This document shows positions 26,138 to 33,667 of a DNA stretch of 37,689 nt, in pieces. The notes under the pieces were generated by a model. The model was not told the origin of the DNA, searched no databases, and saw only the letters and a list, made by a program, of their open reading frames with translations. The stretch's first letter is position 1, and every line of letters starts with the position of its first letter. The DNA is taken from assembly GCA_015059945.1 (NCBI GenBank), contig SUZJ01000011.1:1-37689 (forward strand). The letters are read 5' to 3'. The stretch comes from Rikenellaceae bacterium. Lineage in GTDB: Bacteria > Bacteroidota > Bacteroidia > Bacteroidales > Rikenellaceae. Both the position numbers and the translations under genes were made by a program.

Positions 26138-27666
26138 ATGAAACGATTTCTTATACTGACACTGGCCACTCTGGCCTGCCTTGTTCTGCCCACCAGCTGC
26201 AACTATGACGATAGCGAGCTGTGGGGCGCAGTGAAGGACCTTCAAGACAAGGTCGAGCAGAACGAGAAGGACATTGCCACCCTCACCGCACTGATTGAGG
26301 CGCAGCAGAACAGCAAAATCATTGCCTCGGTCGAGCAGACCGCCGAGGGCGTGGTGCTGACCTTCAACGACGGCTCGTCGGTAACAATCAAAAACGGCAC
26401 CAACGGCAAGGATGGCGATACGCTCTTCACCTCGGTCGAAGAGATGGCCGAATCGGTAGTCATAACCCTCTCCGATGGCCGCAAGATTACCCTTGCCAAA
26501 CAGCCCCCCGTAGACCAGAGCAACGCCAAGCGCGTTACGATTATTGGCGACTCGTACTCGACCTTCGAGGGGTGGTCGAACAAAGACTTGGGCGGCAATG
26601 CCAATGGCTACTACGTCTACTACCCCACCGAGGCCACCGACGTAACCTCGGTTGAGCAGACTTGGTGGTGGCAACTGTGTAATACCGAGGAGTTTAAGTT
26701 GGAGGTAAACAACTCATTTTCGAGCTCTACAATCTGCAACACTTGGTATGGCAACACCGATGTTACGGGCCAAGACTTGGCCTTCATCAACCGCGTGGGC
26801 AAAAACCAGAGGGGTATTGACTACAATGGCAACCCAGAGATTATCCTCATCTTTGGCGGACCAACGACTCGTGGGCGGGTGTGAAGATGGGCGACTATAT
26901 CTACGAGGATTGGAGCGCTGCCGACCTGCGCTGCTTCCGTCCCGGATTTAGCAAACTGCTCGCCTCGCTCAAAGAGAACTATCCCGATGCACAAATCTAC
27001 AACATCTCTAACGAGCACACTCACGGCCAGCCTGGCCTGACCGATGCCGTTGCTACCTCTATTGGCTACATCTGCAAACATTACCAAGTGCCCAATATCG
27101 TCTTGACCGACATTGCCAAGAGCGATATGCACCCCACCGTTGCAGGTATGAGGAGCATCTACGAGCAGGTTTATGCCGTGCTGACCGGCAAGGCAGCCCC
27201 CGCACCCGAGCCTGAGGGTGAGCCCGAGGGGCCCAAACCCGTAGAGCCTCTGGTGGGCAAACCTATCGAGTACACCCCCATCAACAAGTGCTTCATCGAG
27301 TACAAGACAGGTGCTGCTGTGGAATATAACGACGCGGCTTGGTGGACTACCGACTACATTACCATCCCCGAGGGGGTTACCGAACTCACCGTCAAGCCAA
27401 TCACTATGTTCGACGGTGGCAGTGGCGGCAACCAGACCTGCCCCGTAGCCTTCTACGATGCCGACAAGGGCTACATCAAAGAGGGCTCGTTCAAGCCCCA
27501 AGGTGTAAGTTCTTGGGCAGGCGACATTGTCGATTGGCCCATTCCCGAGGGGGCAACCTATGTGCGCTTCTGCTGGACCGACTACCTCTACAACCACATC
27601 GAAACAGGCGAGCAGGTAGACCTCGGTGGCAAGATTAACGCCGTTTGGCCCGAACTGACCGAGTAG
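26138..27666 (+). pseudogene. DUF4988 / SGNH-hydrolase lipoprotein, split by a one-base frameshift
   Basis: Two reading frames, 26138-26884 and 26881-27666, together encode one protein of about 509 residues. The N-terminus is a lipoprotein signal (LPTSC, Cys at residue 22). A coiled-coil-like DUF4988 segment (about 25-125) follows, and then an SGNH/GDSL hydrolase. Block I is IIGDSYSTFEG; block V is SDMHPTVAGM with the Asp and His of the triad. After a Pro/Glu linker comes a C-terminal beta-rich domain of about 140 residues. At 26860/26861 the frame changes: adding one base after GGCGGA restores FGGTNDSW, the block III Gly-x-Asn-Asp motif, and joins the frames in register. Everything else is intact, so this is a very recent mutation, a phase-variable state or a sequencing error. 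Confidence 0.85.
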
Positions 27667-27705
27667 GGCGAGTAGGCCGACACAAACTGTGGCCCAATAA
27701 TTGCA

Positions 27706-27747
27706 AAATGGAGTTATGATTGTTTAACCATCATAACTCCATTTTTT
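27706..27747 (+). terminator. Terminator overlapping the rubredoxin start region
   Basis: A 13-bp perfect stem ATGGAGTTATGAT / ATCATAACTCCAT with a 9-nt loop is followed by TTTTT. It ends the upstream SGNH gene. Its T-run touches the rubredoxin ATG at 27748, leaving no room for a separate promoter between them. Confidence 0.85.
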
Positions 27748-27936
27748 ATGCGCTGCTGTAAATCATCAACCAAAAAGCACAAAAGCTACAAGTGCAAAAA
27801 GTGCACCTACACCTACAATCCCTCGGTGGGCGACCCCAAAAGTGGCATCCCTGCCGACACCCCCTTTGAGGAGCTGCCCGACACTTGGAAATGCCCCGTC
27901 TGCGGAGCCCCCAAGAGCGAGTTTGAAAAAATATAG
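27748..27936 (+). CDS. Rubredoxin
   Basis: This 62-residue one-iron electron carrier has both CxxC loops: [12 protein letters not shown] and [14 protein letters not shown]. The core [21 protein letters not shown] is the classical rubredoxin fold. Rubredoxins supply electrons to peroxide- and superoxide-reducing enzymes in anaerobes. A basic N-terminal extension of about 12 residues ([12 protein letters not shown]) with two extra adjacent Cys precedes the usual start. The only start codon in frame is the ATG at 27748, directly after a terminator T-run, which is odd. Either the terminator leaks or attenuates, or the transcript starts inside it. Confidence 0.93.
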   Translation: MRCCKSSTKKHKSYKCKKCTYTYNPSVGDPKSGIPADTPFEELPDTWKCPVCGAPKSEFEKI

Positions 27937-27955
27937 AGGGTAGCGGAACTGAAAC

Positions 27956-27997
27956 ATTAAGGACTTTAAGGCCATTAGGGGCTTTAAGGTCCTTAAT
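27956..27997. terminator. Terminator between convergent rubredoxin and AraC genes
   Basis: ATTAAGGACTTTAAGGCC and GGCTTTAAGGTCCTTAAT form a long imperfect stem. The left arm is almost the same as that of the terminator at 29967-30016, suggesting a shared repeat family. Confidence 0.7.
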
Positions 27998-28009
27998 GAT
28001 TTATAACAC

Positions 28010-28894
28010 CTACCCGACCGCCTGATTGCGGTACTCTCGGGGCGAAAGACCCACTACACGTTTGAAGAACTTGCCAAAGAGCGACTGCGAGCGAAATCCC
28101 AACTGGTCAGAAATCTGCTGAATGGTCAGCTGCGTCGAGGTGAGCAGAGCCTTGGCCTCGGTGGTCACATAGTCGTCTATCCACTCGGTAGCCGTGCGGC
28201 CCGTAGTGAGGCGTACAGCCTTGCTCAAATACTTGGGCGTTAGGCACATCTGCTCGGCATAGAAACTCAGCTCGTGCTGACTCTTGTAGTTGGCACGCAG
28301 CAGCTCGGCAAACTGCTCGTATATCTCGTCGCCGCGCGTCTTGGGCTGCAAAGCGGTGGCGGTGTGCATACTGCTCGTAAACGAGTAGAAGAGCGCCATA
28401 GTCAGATGGCGAGCCGCTTCGAGCATATAGGGCGAGTTGGAGCGTGTAATGAGGGCTTTAAGCATCTGGTAGTAGAGTTCAACAGGCTGAACACTCACAT
28501 CTCGCAAGTCAAGTATGGGGTTGTCGAGAATAATCTTGTAGAGGGGCGACAGGTTGTGCTGGGCAGAAAAGAGCGAGTCGGAGAAGTTGCGCGACATAAC
28601 CACAATATCTGTTTCGATATCGTCTGACACCTCTATCGTTTGGATAATGGCGTCGGCAGGCATCACAACCATACAAGGAGCCTCGGCCCAAAACTCCTTC
28701 ATATTGACCTTAAAGCGAACTCTACCACGCTTATATATTATACAGGTAGTGGCATCACACTTAAACGGTGCATCTTTAAGCTCTTTTGGCGAGCTTCCCT
28801 CAATCAACAAAACATCCTCGCCCAAGCGCATATCGCTGGGTGTAATCTCGTTTAGGCGGGCTCGCCACTGCACATAGGTAATCTGTTTGTCCAT
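28010..28894 (-). CDS. AraC family transcriptional regulator
   Basis: This 294-residue regulator has an N-terminal cupin-like sensor domain (about 35-180; APCMVVMPADAIIQTIEV) and a C-terminal pair of helix-turn-helix motifs (about 205-292). The second HTH contains the AraC signature ISDQLGFRSQSLFGKFFKRVVGLSPREYR. It is divergent from a two-gene operon for small exported proteins with both promoters in the same 195-nt gap, so that operon and its own gene are the likely targets. The effector is unknown. Confidence 0.93.
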   Translation of the reverse strand: MDKQITYVQWRARLNEITPSDMRLGEDVLLIEGSSPKELKDAPFKCDATTCIIYKRGRVRFKVNMKEFWAEAPCMVVMPADAIIQTIEVSDDIETDIVVMSRNFSDSLFSAQHNLSPLYKIILDNPILDLRDVSVQPVELYYQMLKALITRSNSPYMLEAARHLTMALFYSFTSSMHTATALQPKTRGDEIYEQFAELLRANYKSQHELSFYAEQMCLTPKYLSKAVRLTTGRTATEWIDDYVTTEAKALLTSTQLTIQQISDQLGFRSQSLFGKFFKRVVGLSPREYRNQAVG

Positions 28895-28922
28895 AGCCGA
28901 TAGTTTGTCTGTTTTTGCAGTA

Positions 28923-28930
28923 CAAATATA
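28923..28930 (-). promoter_or_regulatory. -7 box for the AraC gene
   Basis: On the minus strand TATATTTG matches TAnnTTTG, 29 nt before the ATG. Confidence 0.55.
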
Positions 28931-29027
28931 AACATTTTTGACATTTTAGGGCTTTTACAAACTATTTTTGCTCTATCCATTCCAATTTATTGGTATTTTA
29001 GGCGAATATCGCACCCAAAATCGCCCA

Positions 29028-29035
29028 TACCTTTG
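29028..29035 (+). promoter_or_regulatory. -7 box for the small exported protein operon
   Basis: TACCTTTG is a full match to the -7 consensus, 54 nt before the ATG at 29090. It lies 98 nt from the divergent AraC -7 box, leaving a shared control region. Confidence 0.65.
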
Positions 29036-29089
29036 CACCATCAAAAATGTACAACAAGTCTAACAACTTAAAAAACAAAACAAGCAACA

Positions 29090-29464
29090 ATGAAGAAAGG
29101 TGTAATTCTGGCCACACTGCTGGGCGCAGCCACTCTGGTAAACGCCAACGCACAAGAGAACAACTCAAACAATGCAAACACTCAACAAACAGAAACTATG
29201 GAAAATCAGGAGAAAAAAGAGGGTTTCCTCAAACGCGCATTCCGCGATATGAAAGAGAGCGCAAAATTGCAGCACAAAATCGACAAGGCAAACTACGAGG
29301 CAACCAAGCTCGAGAGCAAAGCATTCTATCAGGAGCAGAAACGCCAGTCTAACCCCAAAGTTCGCACCGCAGCCGAGAAGGCTCGTATGGAGCAGGAGTT
29401 GGAGGCTGCCGAGCAGCGCAAAGCCGAGGCACAGGCCAAACTCGACTCGATTAAGAACAACTAA
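29090..29464 (+). CDS. Small exported helical protein, unknown function
   Basis: This 124-residue protein was not recognised as a family. The N-terminus is a typical signal peptide (MKKGVILATLLGAATLVNANA, cleavage likely after ANA). An Asn/Gln-rich stretch follows, then a long highly charged helical region (about 45-124) with heptad-like Leu/Ala/Ile spacing (EKARMEQELEAAEQRKAEAQ). It is probably a periplasmic coiled coil. It lies 14 nt upstream of a small barrel protein on the same transcript; the two may act together in the envelope. Confidence 0.8.
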   Translation: MKKGVILATLLGAATLVNANAQENNSNNANTQQTETMENQEKKEGFLKRAFRDMKESAKLQHKIDKANYEATKLESKAFYQEQKRQSNPKVRTAAEKARMEQELEAAEQRKAEAQAKLDSIKNN

Positions 29465-29478
29465 TACCTTATAATAAG

Positions 29479-29949
29479 ATGAAAAGACTCATAGCACTCG
29501 TGGCCCTACTGATTGGCATCATCTCGGCCACCACAGCACAAAACAACGAGAACAAATGGTTCGACAAGGGCTACACCTTCAATGTAGAGTTGTCGGCCAC
29601 CGACATCAGCATCTTCCACATCACCTCTTCGCACGGCTGGGCCTTTGGCAATGGTCTATTTGTGGGTGGTGGTGCAGGCTTTGGCGCCGAGTGGACCGAC
29701 GGCAAAGTAGAGGGCACTCCCCACTATGTACCCTCACTCTTTGTGAACGCTCGTTGGAGCATCCTCAACAAGGGTGTGAGCCCCTTTGTAGACCTCAAAG
29801 CCGGCCAGTATATCGACCTCGCCGCCAAGAAAGTCACCTATGGCATCAACCCCTCGGTAGGTATCGACTTCGGCCGCTTTGCTCTGGGCATTGGCTATAT
29901 GATGCGCGAGCAGAACCTTATGCAGGTAAGGGTAGGTTTTTGCTTTTAG
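29479..29949 (+). CDS. Small outer-membrane beta-barrel protein
   Basis: This 156-residue protein has a signal peptide (MKRLIALVALLIGIISATTA/QN) followed by alternating strands. Gly-rich turns (FGNGLFVGGGAGFGAEW) and an ending in QVRVGFCF are typical of a small eight-stranded outer-membrane barrel of the OmpA-like/PorT-like size class. No OmpA peptidoglycan-binding domain is present. It is co-transcribed with the helical exported protein and faces an AraC regulator. Function is unknown. Confidence 0.82.
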   Translation: MKRLIALVALLIGIISATTAQNNENKWFDKGYTFNVELSATDISIFHITSSHGWAFGNGLFVGGGAGFGAEWTDGKVEGTPHYVPSLFVNARWSILNKGVSPFVDLKAGQYIDLAAKKVTYGINPSVGIDFGRFALGIGYMMREQNLMQVRVGFCF

Positions 29950-29966
29950 CAAAAGTTGAACACTAA

Positions 29967-30016
29967 AAATTAAGGACTTTAAGGCCGTTAGCTGCCTTAA
30001 AGTCCTTAATTTTTTA
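29967..30016 (+). terminator. Strong terminator after the small barrel gene
   Basis: A 17-bp perfect stem ATTAAGGACTTTAAGGC / GCCTTAAAGTCCTTAAT with an 8-nt loop is followed by TTTTT. The stem sequence recurs at 27956. Confidence 0.9.
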
Positions 30017-30110
30017 ATTCTCTATTCGTCGTTTGACCAAGCTTCGCTTGCTCTAAAATGCTCCCGCTCGGCATAGTCTGCAAGCAGTCTCTGCCCTCGC
30101 TTACTCGCAT
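30006..30110 (-). other. Short open frame in intergenic repeat block
   Basis: On the minus strand an ATG at 30110 opens 34 codons (starting MRVSEGRDC, ending TTNRELKN) that stop inside the terminator. There is no recognisable ribosome site or family. It sits directly beside the heptamer repeats, so it is more likely part of a repeated extragenic element than a true gene. Confidence 0.2.
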
Positions 30111-30114
30111 TTGC

Positions 30115-30166
30115 GACGTTAGACGTTAGACCTCCGTCGGTCGACGGTCGACGGTCGACGGTCGAC
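30115..30166. repeat. Intergenic heptamer repeat, site 3, with GGTCGAC x4 array
   Basis: GACGTTA GACGTTA GAC (30115-30131) is the reverse complement of site 2. After eight bases there are four perfect copies of GGTCGAC (30139-30166). The array ends two bases before the aminotransferase stop codon. All three sites in the window share a seven-base period and a GTC/GAC core. Confidence 0.8.
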
Positions 30167-30167
30167 G

Positions 30168-31355
30168 TTATAGCCTATCCAGGCACGAGCGGATGAGGGT
30201 GCAGCAGTCGTGGATTTGGTCGGGGGTGATGGTCAGCGGTGGCGAGATGCGGAAAGCGCTTTCGCAGAAGAGGAAGCAGTCGCTCAGTATGCCTGCCTCG
30301 ATAAAGAGGTCGAGCAGTCGGAAGTAGCGGTCGCTGCTACCGAGTTCGACGGCCAGCAATAGTCCGCAGCGTCGTATCTCCACCACTGCGGGGTGGTCGG
30401 CCAGCAGGCTCTCAAACAGAGCGCCTTTCTCCTCAGCCTCGGCTGCGAGGTTATTCTCTTGGAGATAGTTGAGTGCTGCCAGTCCTGCGGCGCAGCACAC
30501 GGGGTGTCCGCCAAAGGTGGTTATGTGGCCGAGTACGGGGTTGTGTGTGAGCAGGTTCATTGTCTGGTGGTCGCTCACGAAGGCACCCAGGGGCATACCT
30601 CCGCCGAGTGCTTTGGCCAGGCAGACAATGTCGGGCACCACGCCAAACTTTTGGCAAGCGAACATTGCGCCACTACGGCCGAACCCCATCTGTATTTCAT
30701 CAAAGATAAGTTTCGCACCCACCTCGGTACAACGTGCGCGGAGTGCTTGCAGATAGCCCTCGGTGGGGACTACCACGCCTGCTTCGCCCTGTACGGGCTC
30801 TACGAGCACGCCTGCGGTGCGGGTAGTTATGAGTTGCAGGTCGTCGAAGTTGTTGTAGCGCAGGTGTCGCACATCGGGCAGCAGGGGGCGGAAGGCGTAG
30901 TTCCAATCCTCGCCACCCATAAGGCTCATAGCCCCGTGGGTTGAGCCGTGGTAGGCGTTGCACATACCTATCAGCTCGGTGCGCCCTGTGGCACGCTTGG
31001 CCAGTTTGAGGGCACCTTCAACCGCCTCGGCACCCGAGGAGAGGAAGTAGACACTATCGAGCGGATCGGGCAACAGCTCGGCCAAACGACGCGCATACTC
31101 CACTTGGGGCCTCTCGACCACCTCGCCATAGACCATAATGTGCATATAGTCCCTTGCCTGGGCGCATACGGCCTCGACCACGGCGGGGTTGCTGTGCCCC
31201 ACGTTGCTCACCGACACGCCCGAAATGAGGTCGTAGTAGGGTTTTCCCTCGGGGGTGTAGAAGAATACCCCCTCGGCTCGAGCCACCTCTATAAGTTGTG
31301 GAGCGGGCGAGGTCTGTCCTATGTGTTGCAGAAATTGGGTGCGAAGTAGTGTCAT
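30168..31355 (-). CDS. Class III PLP aminotransferase
   Basis: This 395-residue aminotransferase is of the acetylornithine/ornithine/4-aminobutyrate group. Motifs: SGAEAVEGALKLAKRATGR near 105, AYHGSTHGAMSLMG near 133, VEPVQGEAGVVVP near 190, IFDEIQMGFGRSG near 220 (the PLP-ring Asp), and LAKALGGGMPLGAF near 250 with the Schiff-base Lys. The substrate cannot be fixed from sequence; arg-locus partners are absent. It is the last gene after cvpA-like, rsgA and trmH genes, 11 nt behind the methyltransferase. Confidence 0.92.
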   Translation of the reverse strand: MTLLRTQFLQHIGQTSPAPQLIEVARAEGVFFYTPEGKPYYDLISGVSVSNVGHSNPAVVEAVCAQARDYMHIMVYGEVVERPQVEYARRLAELLPDPLDSVYFLSSGAEAVEGALKLAKRATGRTELIGMCNAYHGSTHGAMSLMGGEDWNYAFRPLLPDVRHLRYNNFDDLQLITTRTAGVLVEPVQGEAGVVVPTEGYLQALRARCTEVGAKLIFDEIQMGFGRSGAMFACQKFGVVPDIVCLAKALGGGMPLGAFVSDHQTMNLLTHNPVLGHITTFGGHPVCCAAGLAALNYLQENNLAAEAEEKGALFESLLADHPAVVEIRRCGLLLAVELGSSDRYFRLLDLFIEAGILSDCFLFCESAFRISPPLTITPDQIHDCCTLIRSCLDRL

Positions 31356-31366
31356 ATAACTCTATC

Positions 31367-32083
31367 CTAAATATCATCGGAAAATTTTTGTTTCAAGATG
31401 TGGTCAGCCTCCTTTACGCTCTCGCGCATCCAGCGGTAGAGCAGAGCGGCCTTCTGGTGGTCGTCGAGTTGCCAAGCCACATCGCTGCGGTGGAGCCTTT
31501 CGACCATACCCTGGATAAGTATGGCAGCCGAGGCCGACACATTCAGGCTCTCGACAAAACCATACATAGGTATCTTTACGAACTCATCGGCTACGGCCAT
31601 AATCTCGGGCGATATGCCCTGTTTCTCAGTGCCAAAGACCAAGCAGAAAGGGCCTGCCGCGATGTCGAACGAGTCGGGTGTTTTGTCGTCGGTGTGGGGC
31701 GTGGCCGCAACTATGCGGTAGCCTTGGCCTTTGAGGTAATCAACCGCCTGAGCCGTAGAGTCATAGCGTTTAATGTCAACCCACTTGTCCGTTCCGCGAA
31801 CAATATGCAGGTTGGCCTGAAAACCACACAAAAACTCAATGGCGTGGAGCTCCTGCACACCAAAGGCCTCGCAGTGGCGCACCAGAGCGCTGGCGTTCTG
31901 GGGGTGGAAGGTGTTCTCGGCACAAATGGTCATATAACGGGTGCGGTTGTCGAGCACTCGCTGCATTGTGGCGTAGCGCTCGGGCAGCATAAACTCGGCC
32001 AGCCACTCCACACGCTCGGTGTACCACTCGGTGGGGTGCTCGGGGGCATAGGCAGCAGGGTGCATCTTATCGGTATTTGCCAT
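31367..32083 (-). CDS. TrmH-type (SpoU) tRNA 2'-O-methyltransferase
   Basis: This 238-residue member of the SPOUT superfamily resembles TrmH, which methylates the ribose of G18 in tRNA. The SpoU motifs are present: AENTFHPQNASALVRHCEAFG (motif 1, with Asn and Arg) near 52, CLVFGTEKQGIS (motif 2) near 148, and IPMYGFVESLNVSASAAIL (motif 3) near 172. The start at 32083 overlaps the end of rsgA by 17 nt. A second ATG at 32065 follows the rsgA stop after one base and is equally likely. Translation is probably coupled to rsgA. Confidence 0.9.
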   Translation of the reverse strand: MANTDKMHPAAYAPEHPTEWYTERVEWLAEFMLPERYATMQRVLDNRTRYMTICAENTFHPQNASALVRHCEAFGVQELHAIEFLCGFQANLHIVRGTDKWVDIKRYDSTAQAVDYLKGQGYRIVAATPHTDDKTPDSFDIAAGPFCLVFGTEKQGISPEIMAVADEFVKIPMYGFVESLNVSASAAILIQGMVERLHRSDVAWQLDDHQKAALLYRWMRESVKEADHILKQKFSDDI

Positions 32084-32978
32084 CGTCGTCGAGAATTTTC
32101 AGGTAACTTTCGTATCGGCTCATAGATATAAGTCCCTCGGTAACTGCCTCTATAACAGCGCAGTGTGGCTCGTGAGTGTGGGTGCAGTTGTAGAACTTGC
32201 ACCCTTTGCTGTGGAGCATCAACTCGGGGAAGTAGTGGTAGAGCTCCTCGGGCTTGATATCAATCAGTCCAAAGCCCCTGATGCCCGGGGTGTCGATTAT
32301 GCGACCGCCAAACGAGAGGGGGTAGACGTGCGAGAAGGTGGTGGTGTGCTTGCCCTGCAAGTGAGCCTCCGATATTTCGCCCGTCTTGGCCAGAGCCGAG
32401 GGCTCGATGGCGTTCACCAGGGTAGACTTACCCACGCCCGAGTTGCCCGACAGCAGCGTAGTCTTGCCGCGCAGCAGCTCAACCACCTCGCCCACGCCCT
32501 CGCCCGTAAGGGCCGAGCACTCTATGATGCGGTAGCCCGCCGAGGTGTAAATCTGACGGAAGGCGGCCAACTCGTCGGGCGTCTGGCGAGCCAAGTCTAT
32601 CTTATTGAGAATAATCACCGCAGGCACCTTGTAGGCCTCGCAGGTGACCAAAAAGCGGTCTATAAATTCAGGTGCGGTAACTGGAGCTGCCAGAGTAACA
32701 ACAATGGCCGCTGCATCTACATTGGCGGCAATAATGTGCGACTCCTTCGACAGGTTGGATGCCTTGCGGATAATGTAGTTGGTGCGGGGCTCTATGGCCA
32801 CAATCATACCCTCGCCACCCTCGGCAAACTCGACCTCTACCTTGTCGCCCACCACCACTGGCGAGGTGGAGCGAAACCCCTTGAGCCTCAGTCGGCCACG
32901 TGTGCGACAGTCGTAGATGGTGCCGTCGATATCGACCTTATACCAGCTGCCCGTACTCTCTATTACAATTCCCTTCAT
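32067..32978 (-). CDS. rsgA: Ribosome small subunit-dependent GTPase A
   Basis: This 303-residue circularly permuted GTPase helps mature the 30S subunit. An OB-fold (residues ~1-70) precedes the GTPase domain. The permuted order is visible: NKIDLA (G4) near 128, GNSGVGKSTLVNAI (G1/P-loop) near 182, and DTPGIRGFGL (G3) near 230. The C-terminal zinc-binding region (CKFYNCTHTHEPHCAV) carries the Cys-x4-Cys-His ligands. It begins 9 nt after the upstream CvpA-family gene and overlaps the methyltransferase gene downstream. Confidence 0.96.
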   Translation of the reverse strand: MKGIVIESTGSWYKVDIDGTIYDCRTRGRLRLKGFRSTSPVVVGDKVEVEFAEGGEGMIVAIEPRTNYIIRKASNLSKESHIIAANVDAAAIVVTLAAPVTAPEFIDRFLVTCEAYKVPAVIILNKIDLARQTPDELAAFRQIYTSAGYRIIECSALTGEGVGEVVELLRGKTTLLSGNSGVGKSTLVNAIEPSALAKTGEISEAHLQGKHTTTFSHVYPLSFGGRIIDTPGIRGFGLIDIKPEELYHYFPELMLHSKGCKFYNCTHTHEPHCAVIEAVTEGLISMSRYESYLKILDDDGKYR

Positions 32979-32987
32979 AGTGGTCTG

Positions 32988-33536
32988 TTAGATTGCCTGA
33001 TTGGGGGTTTGCTGTGGGGCTGTGGACTCTTCTTTGTCGAGCTTGAACGAGTCGCTCTCGACAATGGCATCCTTCACCTCCAACAGATATGGGAACACAA
33101 ACTCCGAGATGGTCATAACGGGCTCGACCAACACCGACTCCTCGACCACCTTGGGCTCGACCCACCCTGTGGCGTTGTTGATGCGCTCAAAGAGGCCCAG
33201 CAACAGCGATGCCACCAGTGCGTACTCAACCACCGAGAGCACTAAACCTCCCAAGCGATTTACGATGCCCAACCCCGTAGCGTGGAGTATGGCAGCCGAG
33301 ATTTTGCCCGCCAGAGCCGCCAACAGCACAGCACCAATAAATACTATCACAAACGAGGCAATCTCGCTAATCTCCATACCGAGCCAGTCGCCCAGCTTGT
33401 CGCTAAACTTGAAGGCCAACCACACGCCCAGCAACACACCTGCCAGGCCACAGAGTTGCGAAATTATACCCTTGCGAAAGCCGCTCACTGCGCCCACAAC
33501 GAGCAGAACGGCCAAAATAATGTCTAAAACATTCAT
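32988..33536 (-). CDS. CvpA family membrane protein
   Basis: This 182-residue protein has four hydrophobic helices in residues 1-115, with the family-typical start DIILAVLLVVGAVSGFRKG and LAFKFSDKLGDWLG near 42. A soluble acidic, Gln-rich tail follows. CvpA was first linked to colicin V production and later to envelope stress and bile tolerance in enterobacteria; its biochemical role is unknown. First gene of the rsgA transcript. On the minus strand TACATTTC at 33579-33586 is a weak -7 candidate. Confidence 0.87.
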   Translation of the reverse strand: MNVLDIILAVLLVVGAVSGFRKGIISQLCGLAGVLLGVWLAFKFSDKLGDWLGMEISEIASFVIVFIGAVLLAALAGKISAAILHATGLGIVNRLGGLVLSVVEYALVASLLLGLFERINNATGWVEPKVVEESVLVEPVMTISEFVFPYLLEVKDAIVESDSFKLDKEESTAPQQTPNQAI

Positions 33537-33596
33537 AGGTGTCGAGTGAATCAGTTGTTAGTTGTTCAAAAATTTTCCGAAATGTAGTTATTTTTT

Positions 33597-33604
33597 TACC
33601 TTTG
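33597..33604 (+). promoter_or_regulatory. -7 box for the GH2-like gene
   Basis: TACCTTTG is a full consensus match, 63 nt before the ATG. The leader contains a CCCACC / GGTGGG hairpin (about 33616-33630). Confidence 0.65.
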
Positions 33605-33667
33605 TGCAAATCTGCCCCACCATAGGTGGGTGCCGAGAGCCCCGTAAGTAACGATTAGAGAAGAGAA

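Noticed and set aside
30139-30166. GGTCGAC x4 as a CRISPR array
   Set aside because: Units are seven bases with no spacers. No CRISPR repeats or cas genes are seen in the window.
33605-33667. Riboswitch in the GH2 leader
   Set aside because: Only one small CCCACC/GGTGGG hairpin in 60 nt; no known aptamer consensus.
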